Assembly: GCA_023428905.1 (NCBI GenBank)
Contig: JAEYWP010000026.1
Span: forward strand, 97,154 to 161,153
From: Verrucomicrobiota bacterium
Lineage (GTDB): Bacteria > Verrucomicrobiota > Verrucomicrobiia > Opitutales > Opitutaceae
Direction of reading: 5' to 3'
Length of the DNA: 64,000 nucleotides
Part shown: one piece after another, positions 8,089 through 16,392 of the stretch
Numbering within the stretch: position 1 is the stretch's first letter
Layout of the letters: every line of letters starts with the position of its first letter
Notes under the pieces: model-generated
What the model saw: the letters and a program-made list of their open reading frames with translations, nothing else
Told to the model about the DNA's origin: nothing
Database searches by the model: none
Translations under genes and position numbers: made by a program

Positions 8089-8191
8089 GTCTTGCGCGCC
8101 ACGGCGGCCGAATCTACCGGCCGCCGACGGACCCGCAGTAGACGAACTCGTTTCCGAACCGTACCGTGACCAGCAGTCGACAGGCGCCACG

Positions 8192-9742
8192 CTAGCGTAC
8201 GCTAGTGGCGAGTTTCCATGCCCTGCGAACAGCCTCTTGGTAGCTCTCCTCGGGAATGTCTTCAGCGAAGACTGCGAAGGATATTTCCGGCGGCACACCC
8301 TTGCCCTCATAGCTTGTGCCAGAGGAATCTAGCCAGATCTCATTGGAAAGAGTAATGTGAAAGGCATTGGAGATCCGCTTGTTCAGCAGGCTCGAAAGAT
8401 CCCCCCGTGTTGCTTCTCCCACCTGCGTCACATGAGGAAAGGCCTTCAACATCAGCGTCAGGGTCTCCCCCGCACTAACCGTAGAGTTGCTCGTGAGAAG
8501 GTAGACGGGACGGGTGAATTGGCAAGGTCCGGCCGGCGTGATGAACAGCGTTCTGGCGTCGTCCGGTTGCTGACCGGCGTAATAAACGCTCAGCACGGGT
8601 CGCCTTCGGTCCGCGAAGCGGCTGGCGATGGTCGCTCCGAAGACATCCGCGCCTCCCTGATTGAAACTCAGATCGATTATGGCGGCTCGTGCGCCTCCCC
8701 AAGACGATAGGATACGGTCCAACTCTGCTTCGAGGATGTTGAGCTGGGCCTCGCGTGAAGTTCCGGCAGGTCCAAAGCCCGTGACAACATCCAGCTCCAT
8801 GTAGCCCACCTCACCCTGCAGCATTCCGAAGCGAATCTTACCACCCGCTGCATGTTCTAAAGGCGTGATCGCCAGCGTTGATAATGCTGCCGCCTTCTGA
8901 GCCGACACCCACTCTCTTCTGAACTGACGCAGATTGCCGATAGCCGTCTGCTGCGTGAACGCCTTATCGAGGTAGCCGACGAGTTTCGGAGAACCTGACC
9001 GGAACGGCTCGTCGCGCTGAGTCCAATAGACCCGCGTGTGGCTGTCGCCGAGACCGGAAAGAGCGCCCGTCAACACCCCATATAGTTCTTCATCAGTGGT
9101 CGTGCTCGTCAGCTTGGGTCGAAACTTTCGCCGCTGTTCGGCCCAACTGAATCCGCGTTGATCGAAGACGGCGTACTGCTCATCAAGATTATGCCAGAAG
9201 ACATCGAAGACGAACTGCGGCTGCTTGAACCTTTCGTCTTTGCTCGGCTGCATGATTGTGGACGCCGGCAGAGCGTTGATCCGTCGATATGTCGACCTCG
9301 AGAAAAACTCATCAAATCGGCCGCCAAGATCATTCTGAAAAAGAACCAGTGTTTCGCCGCCATCCTCAACAGCGTAACGAACAAAGGTGGCCGAGAGGGG
9401 CTTTCCAGACTCCTCCTCGTCTAGGTAAGTCGCGAACCGGCTCGAATGGTAGAAGTCGGCCCGCTCCGGTGTGACTGCCAGCAACACACCCCCGTTTATC
9501 TGGCGCCAAATTCCGATCGTGGCTACAGGGGGCGGGCCATCAAGGGGCAGCGGGAGAGAATTGCCGCCAAACGCGGTTGGGCCGACACTCCCCGTGACAA
9601 GGACCAAGCAAAGTCCAGCAAATGCGCGGGCCTGCTCGCGCGCGTTCCTGTATCGCGCAAACGATGCTATGCAGCTGAGCCAATCCATAAAGCCCGTGTG
9701 GTGAAGCGCAGGCGCCACTTGAATCCGGAGTGATGGAGTCAC
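8192..9742 (-). CDS. S41 family (C-terminal processing/tricorn-like) serine peptidase
   Basis: 516 residues from GTG at 9742. This start has GGAGGA about 6 bases upstream and overlaps the stop of the preceding serine hydrolase (GTGA). An N-terminal hydrophobic segment (AFAGLCLVLVTGSVGPTAFG) indicates export. The middle region FWHNLDEQYAVFDQRGFSWA and ALSGLGDSHTRVYW is typical of S41 N-terminal domains. The C-terminal catalytic part has AAIIDLSFNQGGADVF and LLTSNSTVSAGETLTLMLKA with the nucleophile Ser, followed by GEATRGDLSSLLNKR. No PDZ domain is obvious. Probably a periplasmic or secreted protease acting with its coupled neighbour; substrate unknown. CTAGCGTACGCTAG, a perfect 14-bp palindrome, spans the stop codon. 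Confidence 0.85.
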   Translation of the reverse strand: MTPSLRIQVAPALHHTGFMDWLSCIASFARYRNAREQARAFAGLCLVLVTGSVGPTAFGGNSLPLPLDGPPPVATIGIWRQINGGVLLAVTPERADFYHSSRFATYLDEEESGKPLSATFVRYAVEDGGETLVLFQNDLGGRFDEFFSRSTYRRINALPASTIMQPSKDERFKQPQFVFDVFWHNLDEQYAVFDQRGFSWAEQRRKFRPKLTSTTTDEELYGVLTGALSGLGDSHTRVYWTQRDEPFRSGSPKLVGYLDKAFTQQTAIGNLRQFRREWVSAQKAAALSTLAITPLEHAAGGKIRFGMLQGEVGYMELDVVTGFGPAGTSREAQLNILEAELDRILSSWGGARAAIIDLSFNQGGADVFGATIASRFADRRRPVLSVYYAGQQPDDARTLFITPAGPCQFTRPVYLLTSNSTVSAGETLTLMLKAFPHVTQVGEATRGDLSSLLNKRISNAFHITLSNEIWLDSSGTSYEGKGVPPEISFAVFAEDIPEESYQEAVRRAWKLATSVR

Positions 9743-11907
9743 TTTCGTTCCTCCTTCACTGCCCCTTCCGGCCGCGCCAGGGTCTGTGGGTCGAGTTGCA
9801 CGCGCACGTCGACCTCCGACACCGTCGCCCGCACACGACCGCCCGCCACCGCCACCGTCTGCGCAAAAGGCCATCGGAGCCCGCCTCCTTTTTCGACGAC
9901 CCGCCAGTCCTCAAACCGACGTTCCATGCCCGCCAGACCGGCGCCCGGTACCAACGAAAACGAGTAATCTACCTGCACGCTGCCATCATCAGCATCCACC
10001 AACCTCGTCGAGGCTAGGCCGTCGCGCGGCGAGGTGCGCACGCGAAAAACGTCCCGTCCCTGGAATTTCTCCCTGCTTAAAACGACGATCTCCTGAAACG
10101 CCCTGCGCCAGTCACCGATCAGCACGGTCATCCGATCGATTACAGCTTCACTACGCTCCAACCCGCGCAATTCCGAAACCGGTGCCCCCGGCATCTGCCT
10201 CCAAGCGCGCTCCCCTTCCACCCACGTCCGCATTTTCCCTCCGTTCCCCAAATCGATCTCTGAATACGACGATCCATCCTCCATGAAAATATCCGTCATT
10301 AGATAACGCGCTCCGTTTTGCTCCAACACCGACCGGACGCGCAATGGCAGTGCGGACGAAAGTTCTCCGCCACGCGTCCCCCGCTCGCGCAGCGACATCA
10401 GCTCTTCCACCGCCGGGAGCGATGCATCCGGAGCAAAACGTCGGATCTCCTCCCTTTTTCCGCCCCGGGTGATTGCCAGTCCGGCCACGCGCCCGCCTTC
10501 ACGCAGAAAAGTGATCGCGTCGTTGGGCATCCGTTCGGGCACCCAGTGGTCAGGCTTCTCCGTCGACCGCAGCTTCAATAACATGCGTCCGGGAAACTCC
10601 AGCATCAGCGCCCCCTCCAACTCGACGACGGCCGCCAGCGACGCTGCGCGACCATCCCGCGTATAAAGCCCGGTGTATTCACGCATCCCCTTCACCTCGG
10701 GTGGTGCCACCAAGCGCGCGAAAGCTTCCGCATCCGGCTTCAGGAACAAATGGCCGAGAGCCTCCTCGAAGCGCGCCGCGGTGAGATGTCCTCGGGTTTG
10801 CGTGAAGTAACACACGATCAAATCGAGCTTCGGAAAAGCATACGCATGCGTGCCGTCAGAGCCCGAATGCCCGAACGCAAATATCTCCGGCGATCCGGAC
10901 TCCCGGTAGAGCATCCACATTTCCCCGTATTCGCTCGTGGCACCTCGAAACCCCGTCGTCACCGGTGCCCGTCCGGCCGAAGGGCTCAGCGCTCGTGATA
11001 CCGTTTCCGCCCGCAAGAATGCAGGGGTACTGCCCGTTCCCGCCTTCATCCAGTTGTCCAAAAAACGCGCGTAATCACCAGCCGTCGAAAACAGCCCTCC
11101 GGAGCCCTTGAGAAAGGGATACAAAGGCGCATCCGTCCCGCGCCAGTAACGCGTCCAACTTCCCACGACGCCCACATAGCGGGCCGGCACGCGACCCCGC
11201 CATTTCTCCGTCGCGGCCTCGGCTTCCGGAACCGTGTCTCGCAAACCCATCGGCGCGAGAATCCGCTCAAGTATAAACGTCTCGAGCGGCTCGCCTGCGA
11301 CCGTTGCAACGACCGAGCCGAGCACATCGGATCCGGTATCGCTATATTCAAAACGCGAACCAGGCGGATGCGCAGGCCCCGTCGTGCCAGCCAGATCGGC
11401 GATCTCTCGCAAACCGCCATCGAACGCCGTCAAGGGTTTCCCCAGTGCGATCGACAGTGGAAATCCGGCGCGATGAGTCAAAAGCTGCCGCACCGTAATG
11501 GCTCCCGAGTTTTGGTTGTCGAAAGACGCTAGATAACGCGCAACCGGCGCGTCGAGTTCGAGCTTTCCCTCCTCAATCAGGAGCTGCGCCGCCGTGCCCG
11601 TGAAAGGCTTTGTCATCGAGCGCAGCGCGAACAACGAATCCTCCCTCATCGGCGTATTCTCATCGGTATCCGCGTATCCAAACACTCGATGCACAACCGG
11701 CTTTCCTGCATGCACGATCAGTAGCTCGGCGCCGACAATCTCACCCCGTTCGACAAACGACTCCACGAGCCGCCCCAGCCCAACGCCTTTTTCCTCCAGT
11801 GATGCCCTTTCGGTTACCTGTTGCGAACCGTCCGGCGGGTTCGCGCGGACAGGAAGAATTAGAACAACGCCTGCGAACAAGGCGCGAAGACAAATTTTAG
11901 TTTTCAT
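9739..11907 (-). CDS. Beta-lactamase-fold (class C/esterase) serine hydrolase, secreted
   Basis: 722 residues with a signal peptide (MKTKICLRALFAGVVLILPV). The penicillin-binding-like domain has the SxxK motif in LRSMTKPFTGTAAQLLIEEG (about residue 97), a YSD variant of the YxN motif in FEYSDTGSDVLG, and FGHSGSDGTHAYAFP near the third motif. The last ~330 residues are additional beta-rich domains (MREYTGLYTRDG and a repeat-like region to the end). Such proteins are peptidases or esterases acting on D-amino acid, lipid or antibiotic-like substrates rather than proven beta-lactamases. Coupled to the S41 peptidase downstream. Confidence 0.85.
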   Translation of the reverse strand: MKTKICLRALFAGVVLILPVRANPPDGSQQVTERASLEEKGVGLGRLVESFVERGEIVGAELLIVHAGKPVVHRVFGYADTDENTPMREDSLFALRSMTKPFTGTAAQLLIEEGKLELDAPVARYLASFDNQNSGAITVRQLLTHRAGFPLSIALGKPLTAFDGGLREIADLAGTTGPAHPPGSRFEYSDTGSDVLGSVVATVAGEPLETFILERILAPMGLRDTVPEAEAATEKWRGRVPARYVGVVGSWTRYWRGTDAPLYPFLKGSGGLFSTAGDYARFLDNWMKAGTGSTPAFLRAETVSRALSPSAGRAPVTTGFRGATSEYGEMWMLYRESGSPEIFAFGHSGSDGTHAYAFPKLDLIVCYFTQTRGHLTAARFEEALGHLFLKPDAEAFARLVAPPEVKGMREYTGLYTRDGRAASLAAVVELEGALMLEFPGRMLLKLRSTEKPDHWVPERMPNDAITFLREGGRVAGLAITRGGKREEIRRFAPDASLPAVEELMSLRERGTRGGELSSALPLRVRSVLEQNGARYLMTDIFMEDGSSYSEIDLGNGGKMRTWVEGERAWRQMPGAPVSELRGLERSEAVIDRMTVLIGDWRRAFQEIVVLSREKFQGRDVFRVRTSPRDGLASTRLVDADDGSVQVDYSFSLVPGAGLAGMERRFEDWRVVEKGGGLRWPFAQTVAVAGGRVRATVSEVDVRVQLDPQTLARPEGAVKEERK

Positions 11908-11954
11908 ATTTGATTCGTTAAAGGGGTGGCGTTGCTGAAGCTGCGCGGTTGTTG

Positions 11955-11996
11955 AAAAAAGTTCCGCCTCTCACGCCACGTAAAGGTGTGGGAGGC
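11955..11996 (-). terminator. Probable terminator after the XRE gene
   Basis: On the minus strand an imperfect hairpin (GCCTCCCACACC ... GGCGTGAGAGGC, 11996-11966) is followed by AACTTTTTTCAAC. It lies between the XRE gene and the serine hydrolase gene. Confidence 0.5.
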
Positions 11997-12098
11997 GATC
12001 TGCCACGCCTGCTCTCGCAGCTCGCAAGATCCGGCGTCTATCAGAAGCAGCGACGCCGTTTTCCTTGCGCAAAATCGACGTATGCGGGGTGAGATACG

Positions 12099-12293
12099 TC
12101 AGTCTTTGTCGCTAAAAATTTCCTCGATCGGCCGGTGGAATAGCCGCGCCAGCTTGAACGCAAGCGGGAGGCTGGGATCGTATTTCTCCGTTTCGATCGC
12201 GTTGATTGTCTGCCTCGAAACGCCCAGTCGCTCGGCCAGCTCGCCCTGCGACCACTCTTTCGAAGTGCGAAGTTCCTTGAGACGGTTTTTCAC
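12099..12293 (-). CDS. Small XRE family helix-turn-helix regulator
   Basis: 64 residues, almost entirely an XRE/Cro HTH: LKELRTSKEWSQGELAERLG followed by VSRQTINAIETEKYDPSLPL, then FKLARLFHRPIEEIFSDKD. This YozG-like short form typically pairs with a small membrane protein, as here, where the membrane gene ends 9 bases upstream. Probably autoregulates the pair through the palindrome at 12740-12767. Confidence 0.9.
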   Translation of the reverse strand: MKNRLKELRTSKEWSQGELAERLGVSRQTINAIETEKYDPSLPLAFKLARLFHRPIEEIFSDKD

Positions 12294-12302
12294 GAACAGC
12301 CT

Positions 12303-12734
12303 TTATTGAAAACGTCGCCCCGCCACTCGTCCGCCGACCAAAAACAACCCGGCGATAGCGATGGTGAGCGTTCCCGTGGTCCACTTGAAATCGGCCACTA
12401 GTCCCGCGTGTCTCAGAATATCGACGCTCACCGCCAGTCCGAGCAAACCCGGCGGGATGAACGCCACCGACTCCATAAGAAGCTTCCACTGCAATTCGTC
12501 GAGCGAGCTTCTCAAGGTGCGCAGCATCGCGCGAATCCATAGCACTCCGGGCACAAATGGAATCACCGCCAATAACACGCCCAGCCAAGTTGGCAGCTCC
12601 AACCGCAGCGCACATTGGCTCGCCGCCATGGCGGTTACCGGATAAGTGAACGTCAAAATCCAAAACGTCCGCTTCGCGGCCGTCGTCTGACGAGAAGCGT
12701 CCCGCATCTGAGGATAAGGAGGGTTAGATTTCAT
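12303..12734 (-). CDS. Small integral membrane protein paired with an XRE regulator
   Basis: 143 residues from ATG at 12734. About four hydrophobic helices: RTFWILTFTYPVTAMAASQC, WLGVLLAVIPFVPGVLWI, ESVAFIPPGLLGLAVSVDIL and TGTLTIAIAGLFLVGGRV. No known catalytic motif. The layout resembles the membrane-protein/XRE two-gene units found in many bacteria, in which the membrane protein may sense stress and signal to the regulator. Function unproven. Confidence 0.75.
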   Translation of the reverse strand: MKSNPPYPQMRDASRQTTAAKRTFWILTFTYPVTAMAASQCALRLELPTWLGVLLAVIPFVPGVLWIRAMLRTLRSSLDELQWKLLMESVAFIPPGLLGLAVSVDILRHAGLVADFKWTTGTLTIAIAGLFLVGGRVAGRRFQ

Positions 12735-12739
12735 GCGAC

Positions 12740-12767
12740 ACACGTGACAAGCATACTTGTCACGTGT
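12740..12767. promoter_or_regulatory. Perfect 12-bp inverted repeat operator upstream of the membrane protein/XRE pair
   Basis: ACACGTGACAAG-CATA-CTTGTCACGTGT is a perfect inverted repeat. A further direct repeat of the CAAGCATxCTTGTC core continues to about 12781. A TTGACA hexamer (minus strand, 12770-12765) overlaps its edge, so binding here would block the promoter. Most likely bound by the XRE protein. Confidence 0.6.
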
Positions 12768-13026
12768 CAAGCATCCTTGTCCTTTCGGTTTATTCGGCTG
12801 AGCCGAACGGTGAAGCTGCCTGCCGCCGCCTTACTAGGGTCGCGAAGGTTGGCTGATGTGCAATTAGCCGCAGCTAAGGAGCTAGCGCGTTAGAGACGCG
12901 ACCTCAATCTTCCCATGCTCGCGTTGCTCGTTTTCTTCTAGCGACTGCCAGCCGCTGGTTTTGCCATTCTACACCCGGTCAAGGTAGTCCGCTGCGCGGC
13001 TCCACCCCGCGCAAACGTTCCGCGTT

Positions 13027-13248
13027 GTTGACTGCCCCGCCCAATAGGCACCCGGTGCAGTCAACCCCCTTCGCTTCGCTGCGGGGCCGATGCTCCGCAT
13101 CGACCATCTCCGCGCTGCCGCGCTCCGTCCCCTTCGTTGGTCCCGCTGCGCGGGACACGGCCTCGGCGCTCCACCCAGCGCTTTGACTTTCGGGTGGGGG
13201 GCGAAACTCGCCAATCGGCAGCTAGGCGATAAGGTCACGAGACGTGAC
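13027..13248. repeat. Cluster of four perfect stem-loops in a gene-free GC-rich region
   Basis: Within the ~540-base gap 12735-13278 there are four perfect inverted repeats: GTTGACTGC/GCAGTCAAC (13027-13065, 21-nt loop), CGATGC-TCC-GCATCG (13088-13102), GTCCCGC-TGC-GCGGGAC (13140-13156) and GTCACG-AGA-CGTGAC (13234-13248). None is followed by a T run, so they are not classical terminators. Candidates are a non-coding RNA, a single-strand origin, or a transfer/replication site. No gene is credible here. Confidence 0.55.
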
Positions 13249-13278
13249 GCACGCCCCACGGGCCGAACGGCACGAAAC

Positions 13279-13647
13279 ATGACTCAAGACAATCCGTTCG
13301 GTGAGGTCGTTTACTCCTACTCTCGCAAACAGGCCATCGAGGACGGCGTCCTCGTCGACCTGAGCGAGATCGATTCGATCAAGCAGCATTGGAAGCATCC
13401 CTTTGCCTGCACCTCGTCAGTCTGGGCCATCATCGAGACGGCCCTTCAGCAGCCCGGCCAGGATGTCTCTGGCATCTGCCACGACATCTCCACCATGTCC
13501 AAGCTCGCGATCCGGACCAAGCAGGACGCCGACCAAATCCGCTTCCGGGTCATCATCGCGACCCGGACGCACGAGCTGAAACTGCACATCGGCCCCGGCG
13601 ACACACCCGCGCCGGTGCTCACGCTCATGCTCCCGAACGAGGACTGA
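13279..13647 (+). CDS. DUF6573-like small ICE protein
   Basis: 122 residues from ATG at 13279. NPFGEVVYSYSRKQAIEDGV followed by LVDLSEIDSIKQHWKHPFAC is the signature start of a family common on conjugative elements and plasmids. The C-terminus (DADQIRFRVIIATRTHELKL, HIGPGDTPAPVLTLMLPNED) is also typical. No enzymatic role is known to me. Ended by a strong terminator and preceded by the stem-loop cluster. Confidence 0.75.
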   Translation: MTQDNPFGEVVYSYSRKQAIEDGVLVDLSEIDSIKQHWKHPFACTSSVWAIIETALQQPGQDVSGICHDISTMSKLAIRTKQDADQIRFRVIIATRTHELKLHIGPGDTPAPVLTLMLPNED

Positions 13648-13651
13648 GCAC

Positions 13652-13673
13652 GGGGGCTTCGGCCCCCTTTTTT
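13652..13673 (+). terminator. Rho-independent terminator after the DUF6573-like gene
   Basis: Stem GGGGGC/GCCCCC closed by a TTCG tetraloop and followed by six T residues. Confidence 0.92.
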
Positions 13674-13675
13674 CG

Positions 13676-14434
13676 TCAGTCAGAGCCTCCGTAGCATCCG
13701 CGCTTTCTCCCGCGTTTCCGGTAGATGCGCGGTGCTGCCAACTGAGTTCGTTGAGCGATTCTAGATGCGGATCGGGGCGCTGTCGCGTTCCTACCGCACT
13801 CAAAACTGAAACCAAAATCACCGCGTCGTCGCGGTCCGAAACTATGGCCACCTCCACAGAACTCCCACCGAACTCCACCGCAACGAACGCTCGCGCCACG
13901 CGCACCGACACCACGCTCGACGAGATCGCCCTGCTCAAACGCCAGCTTCTCCAGGCCGAAGTCCGCCTCGCAAAATCGCGCGCAAACGCGGCCGGCGCCG
14001 AAGCCGACGTCAAGGTTCTGGGCGCGCGTCTTCGCGCGGTCAGCAGCAAGTGACCGCGACCTTCCTCGCGAAGTAAACGAGAGCGGGCCGGCACTCATGC
14101 CGGCCCGTTCTGCTTCTAGAAATGCGGATCTTCTTTGCTGGTGTCTCGGTCCGCAGACCCACGAGCGGCAATGAACTTCTCGGAATGCTTTCCGTTGGCG
14201 TTTGCTCCGGAAGTTTCCCACCGCTCGGTTGCGAAGTTTAGCCCGGACAACATCGGCCAGAGCACCTAGCAGCAGCCCTGCAAGTCCACCTATCAACATG
14301 CGGACCATCGAAACGCCTTCGAATATCTCGTCGATCGCACCGGCCACCCAGCCGAAAAGCAGGCCCCACAATATCCACGGGATGCCATTTTCCAACGGCG
14401 GGTGTTTGCGTGCGCTCTTCCCGCCATGTGACAT
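13676..14434 (-). CDS. Small membrane protein coupled to the P-type ATPase; C-terminal extension doubtful
   Basis: The start ATG overlaps the ATPase stop (TAATG), suggesting translational coupling. The first ~80 residues look real: two hydrophobic helices (GIPWILWGLLFGWVAGAIDE and MLIGGLAGLLLGALADVV) and a basic tail. Beyond that the open frame continues another ~170 residues of Arg/Ser/Gly-rich sequence lying antisense to the small coiled-coil gene and through two terminators, which is not credible protein. Either the 3' end was replaced during insertion of cargo, or the stop was lost. Role unknown, possibly metal resistance by context. Confidence 0.35.
   Translation of the reverse strand: MSHGGKSARKHPPLENGIPWILWGLLFGWVAGAIDEIFEGVSMVRMLIGGLAGLLLGALADVVRAKLRNRAVGNFRSKRQRKAFREVHCRSWVCGPRHQQRRSAFLEAERAGMSAGPLSFTSRGRSRSLAADRAKTRAQNLDVGFGAGRVCARFCEADFGLEKLAFEQGDLVERGVGARGASVRCGGVRWEFCGGGHSFGPRRRGDFGFSFECGRNATAPRSASRIAQRTQLAAPRIYRKRGRKRGCYGGSD
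13844..14053 (+). CDS. Small coiled-coil protein
   Basis: 69 residues from ATG at 13844 (the in-frame sequence upstream is not protein-like). The C-terminal half, LDEIALLKRQLLQAEVRLAK followed by SRANAAGAEADVKVLGARL, is a heptad-like amphipathic helix predicted to form a coiled coil; the N-terminus is Thr/Ala/Asn-rich and probably flexible. A strong hairpin terminator follows 30 bases downstream, supporting a real gene. Function unknown. Confidence 0.6.
   Translation: MATSTELPPNSTATNARATRTDTTLDEIALLKRQLLQAEVRLAKSRANAAGAEADVKVLGARLRAVSSK
14084..14110 (+). terminator. Hairpin terminator after the small coiled-coil gene
   Basis: A perfect 10-bp stem CGGGCCGGCA/TGCCGGCCCG with a CTCA loop, followed by TTCTGCTTCT. 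The T tract is weak, but the stem is strong. Confidence 0.7.
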
Positions 14435-16392
14435 TAGGAAGCCTTCCTGTCATTCGCCCTGAGCAATCGAAGGGCGTTGGCGACGACGAGCAGCGTCGCA
14501 CCTGTATCCGCCATAATGGCCAGCCAGAGGCTTGTGATCCCGAGGACGGCGAGCACCAGAAACAGCGCCTTCAAGGCCAGCGCAAAGGCTATGTTGAAGC
14601 GAATGATACCGAGCGTGCGTCTGCCGACCCGCACCGCCTCGGCGATCATCGAAAGATCGTCGCGCATGAGAGCGATGTCGGCCGTCTCGATGGCTGCGTC
14701 GGTACCGGCCGCCCCCATCGCGATTCCAAGGTTCGCGGTGGCCATCGCCGGGGCATCGTTGACTCCGTCGCCTACCATGCCCACGACGCCGTGCTTCGTG
14801 CGCAGCGACTGAACGGCGGACACCTTGTCCTCGGGCAAGAGGTCGCCTTGAGCCGTATCGATGCCGACCTCCCGTGCGATGGCATCGACGGTTCGCTGAT
14901 TGTCACCACTGAGCATCATGAGCTCGCGCACGCCAGCCGAGTGAAGGTCCGCAATCGCATCCCTGGCGTTTTTCCGAACCGTGTCGCCAACAGCGACAAT
15001 TCCGTAGACCGCGCCAGGCGATTCGCCGGCCGGCCGTTCACCCACGACGATTGCGGTCTGGCCTCGACCTTCGATCTCCGCGAGCCGTTGTTCCAACTCG
15101 GGCGAACACACGCCGAGTTCGTGCGCAAAGCGATGGTTGCCGACAAAGACCGGCCGCCCGTCGAGGAGAGCATCGGCGCCTCGACCAAGCCGGGTCTGAA
15201 AATCCACCGCACGACCGAACTCAACCTTTCTGTCACGTGCTGCCGTCACGATAGCCTGGGCCAGGGGATGCGATGAGTGTTCGTCGATGCTGGCAGCAAC
15301 GTGCAGGACGCGTTCTTCGTTTACGCTGACCGGCACGACGGAGATGACCCGCGGTTTTCCCTCTGTGAGTGTTCCGGTCTTGTCCAACGCTAGCGCGTGC
15401 AGCTTCCCGATAGACTCCAGGTGCGCGCCTCCCTTCACCAGCACGCCCCGACGGGCAAGTGCTGTGAGTCCGGCGACGACACTAACGGGGGTCGAGATAA
15501 CCAGCGCGCAAGGACAGGCGATGATTAGCAGCACACACGCACGGTAGAGCCAGACGTTCCATTCGCCCCCAAGAACCAGCGGCGGCACGGCGAAGACCAA
15601 AAGAGCGACGAGAGCAACGGCCGGTGTGTAGTAGCGCGCGAATACGTCGACGAATCGCTGCATAGGAGCCTTCTGCTCCTGCGCTTCCTCGACGAGGCGA
15701 ATGATGCGCGCGAGCGTTGTGTCACCCGCGGCTTTGGTCACGCGCACTTCGAGCGAGCCTTCGCCGTTGATCGATCCGGCGAAGACGGCATCACCGGGTT
15801 GCTTGTCGACCGGCACGGACTCGCCCGTGATCGGCGCTTGATTTACCGCGGAACGTCCCACCGCGACAACGCCATCGAGCGGGATCCGCTCGCCGTTCTT
15901 GACGAGGACCACGGCATCCACGCCGATTTCTTCCACCTTCGTTTCAACACCACGGCCATCGACTTTCAGGACTGCGGTATCTGGAGCCAGTTCGAGCAGA
16001 GCGCCGACCGCGCGGCGCGCGCGACGATCCGCCCAACCTTCCAGCCACTCAGCGACACCGAACAGCACGACGACTGTCGCCGCCTCGACCCACTCGCCGA
16101 TGATGGCTGCGCCTGCAGTCGCGATCACCATGAGGAGGTTGATATTGGGCCGCAGCCGCCGGGCAGCCTGCCAGGCACTCGGGAGCAGGAACCAGCCTCC
16201 GAGCACCACGGCGGCTGCGGCAATTGCCTTGGGCACGTTCGACGATCCTGCCTGCGACCAATGCATGACCAGCGCCACTGCGTTGAGCGCGGCAGCAACG
16301 GTCAGACTGCGCGTAGGCCACGGGTTGGGATCACTGTGATCGCAGCCGCAAGAGGAGTGTTCACAGCCGTCGTGTTCGTCGTGTGCGCTCAT
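14434..16392 (-). CDS. Zn/Cd/Pb-type heavy-metal P1B ATPase
   Basis: 652 residues. His/Cys-rich N-terminus (HDEHDGCEHSSCGCDHSD) instead of a folded HMA domain. Motifs in order: actuator TGESVPVDK, CPC metal-site motif (C293, C295) in IIACPCALVIST, phosphorylation motif DKTGTLTEGKP (D337), SSHPLAQAI in the nucleotide domain, and MVGDGVNDAPAM. The C-terminal helix pair has a conserved Asp (IMADTGATLLVVANALRLL), typical of the ZntA/CadA subgroup. It pumps Zn2+, Cd2+ or Pb2+ out of the cytoplasm. Its start overlaps the methyltransferase stop (ATGA), within a minus-strand metal operon. Confidence 0.92.
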   Translation of the reverse strand: MSAHDEHDGCEHSSCGCDHSDPNPWPTRSLTVAAALNAVALVMHWSQAGSSNVPKAIAAAAVVLGGWFLLPSAWQAARRLRPNINLLMVIATAGAAIIGEWVEAATVVVLFGVAEWLEGWADRRARRAVGALLELAPDTAVLKVDGRGVETKVEEIGVDAVVLVKNGERIPLDGVVAVGRSAVNQAPITGESVPVDKQPGDAVFAGSINGEGSLEVRVTKAAGDTTLARIIRLVEEAQEQKAPMQRFVDVFARYYTPAVALVALLVFAVPPLVLGGEWNVWLYRACVLLIIACPCALVISTPVSVVAGLTALARRGVLVKGGAHLESIGKLHALALDKTGTLTEGKPRVISVVPVSVNEERVLHVAASIDEHSSHPLAQAIVTAARDRKVEFGRAVDFQTRLGRGADALLDGRPVFVGNHRFAHELGVCSPELEQRLAEIEGRGQTAIVVGERPAGESPGAVYGIVAVGDTVRKNARDAIADLHSAGVRELMMLSGDNQRTVDAIAREVGIDTAQGDLLPEDKVSAVQSLRTKHGVVGMVGDGVNDAPAMATANLGIAMGAAGTDAAIETADIALMRDDLSMIAEAVRVGRRTLGIIRFNIAFALALKALFLVLAVLGITSLWLAIMADTGATLLVVANALRLLRANDRKAS

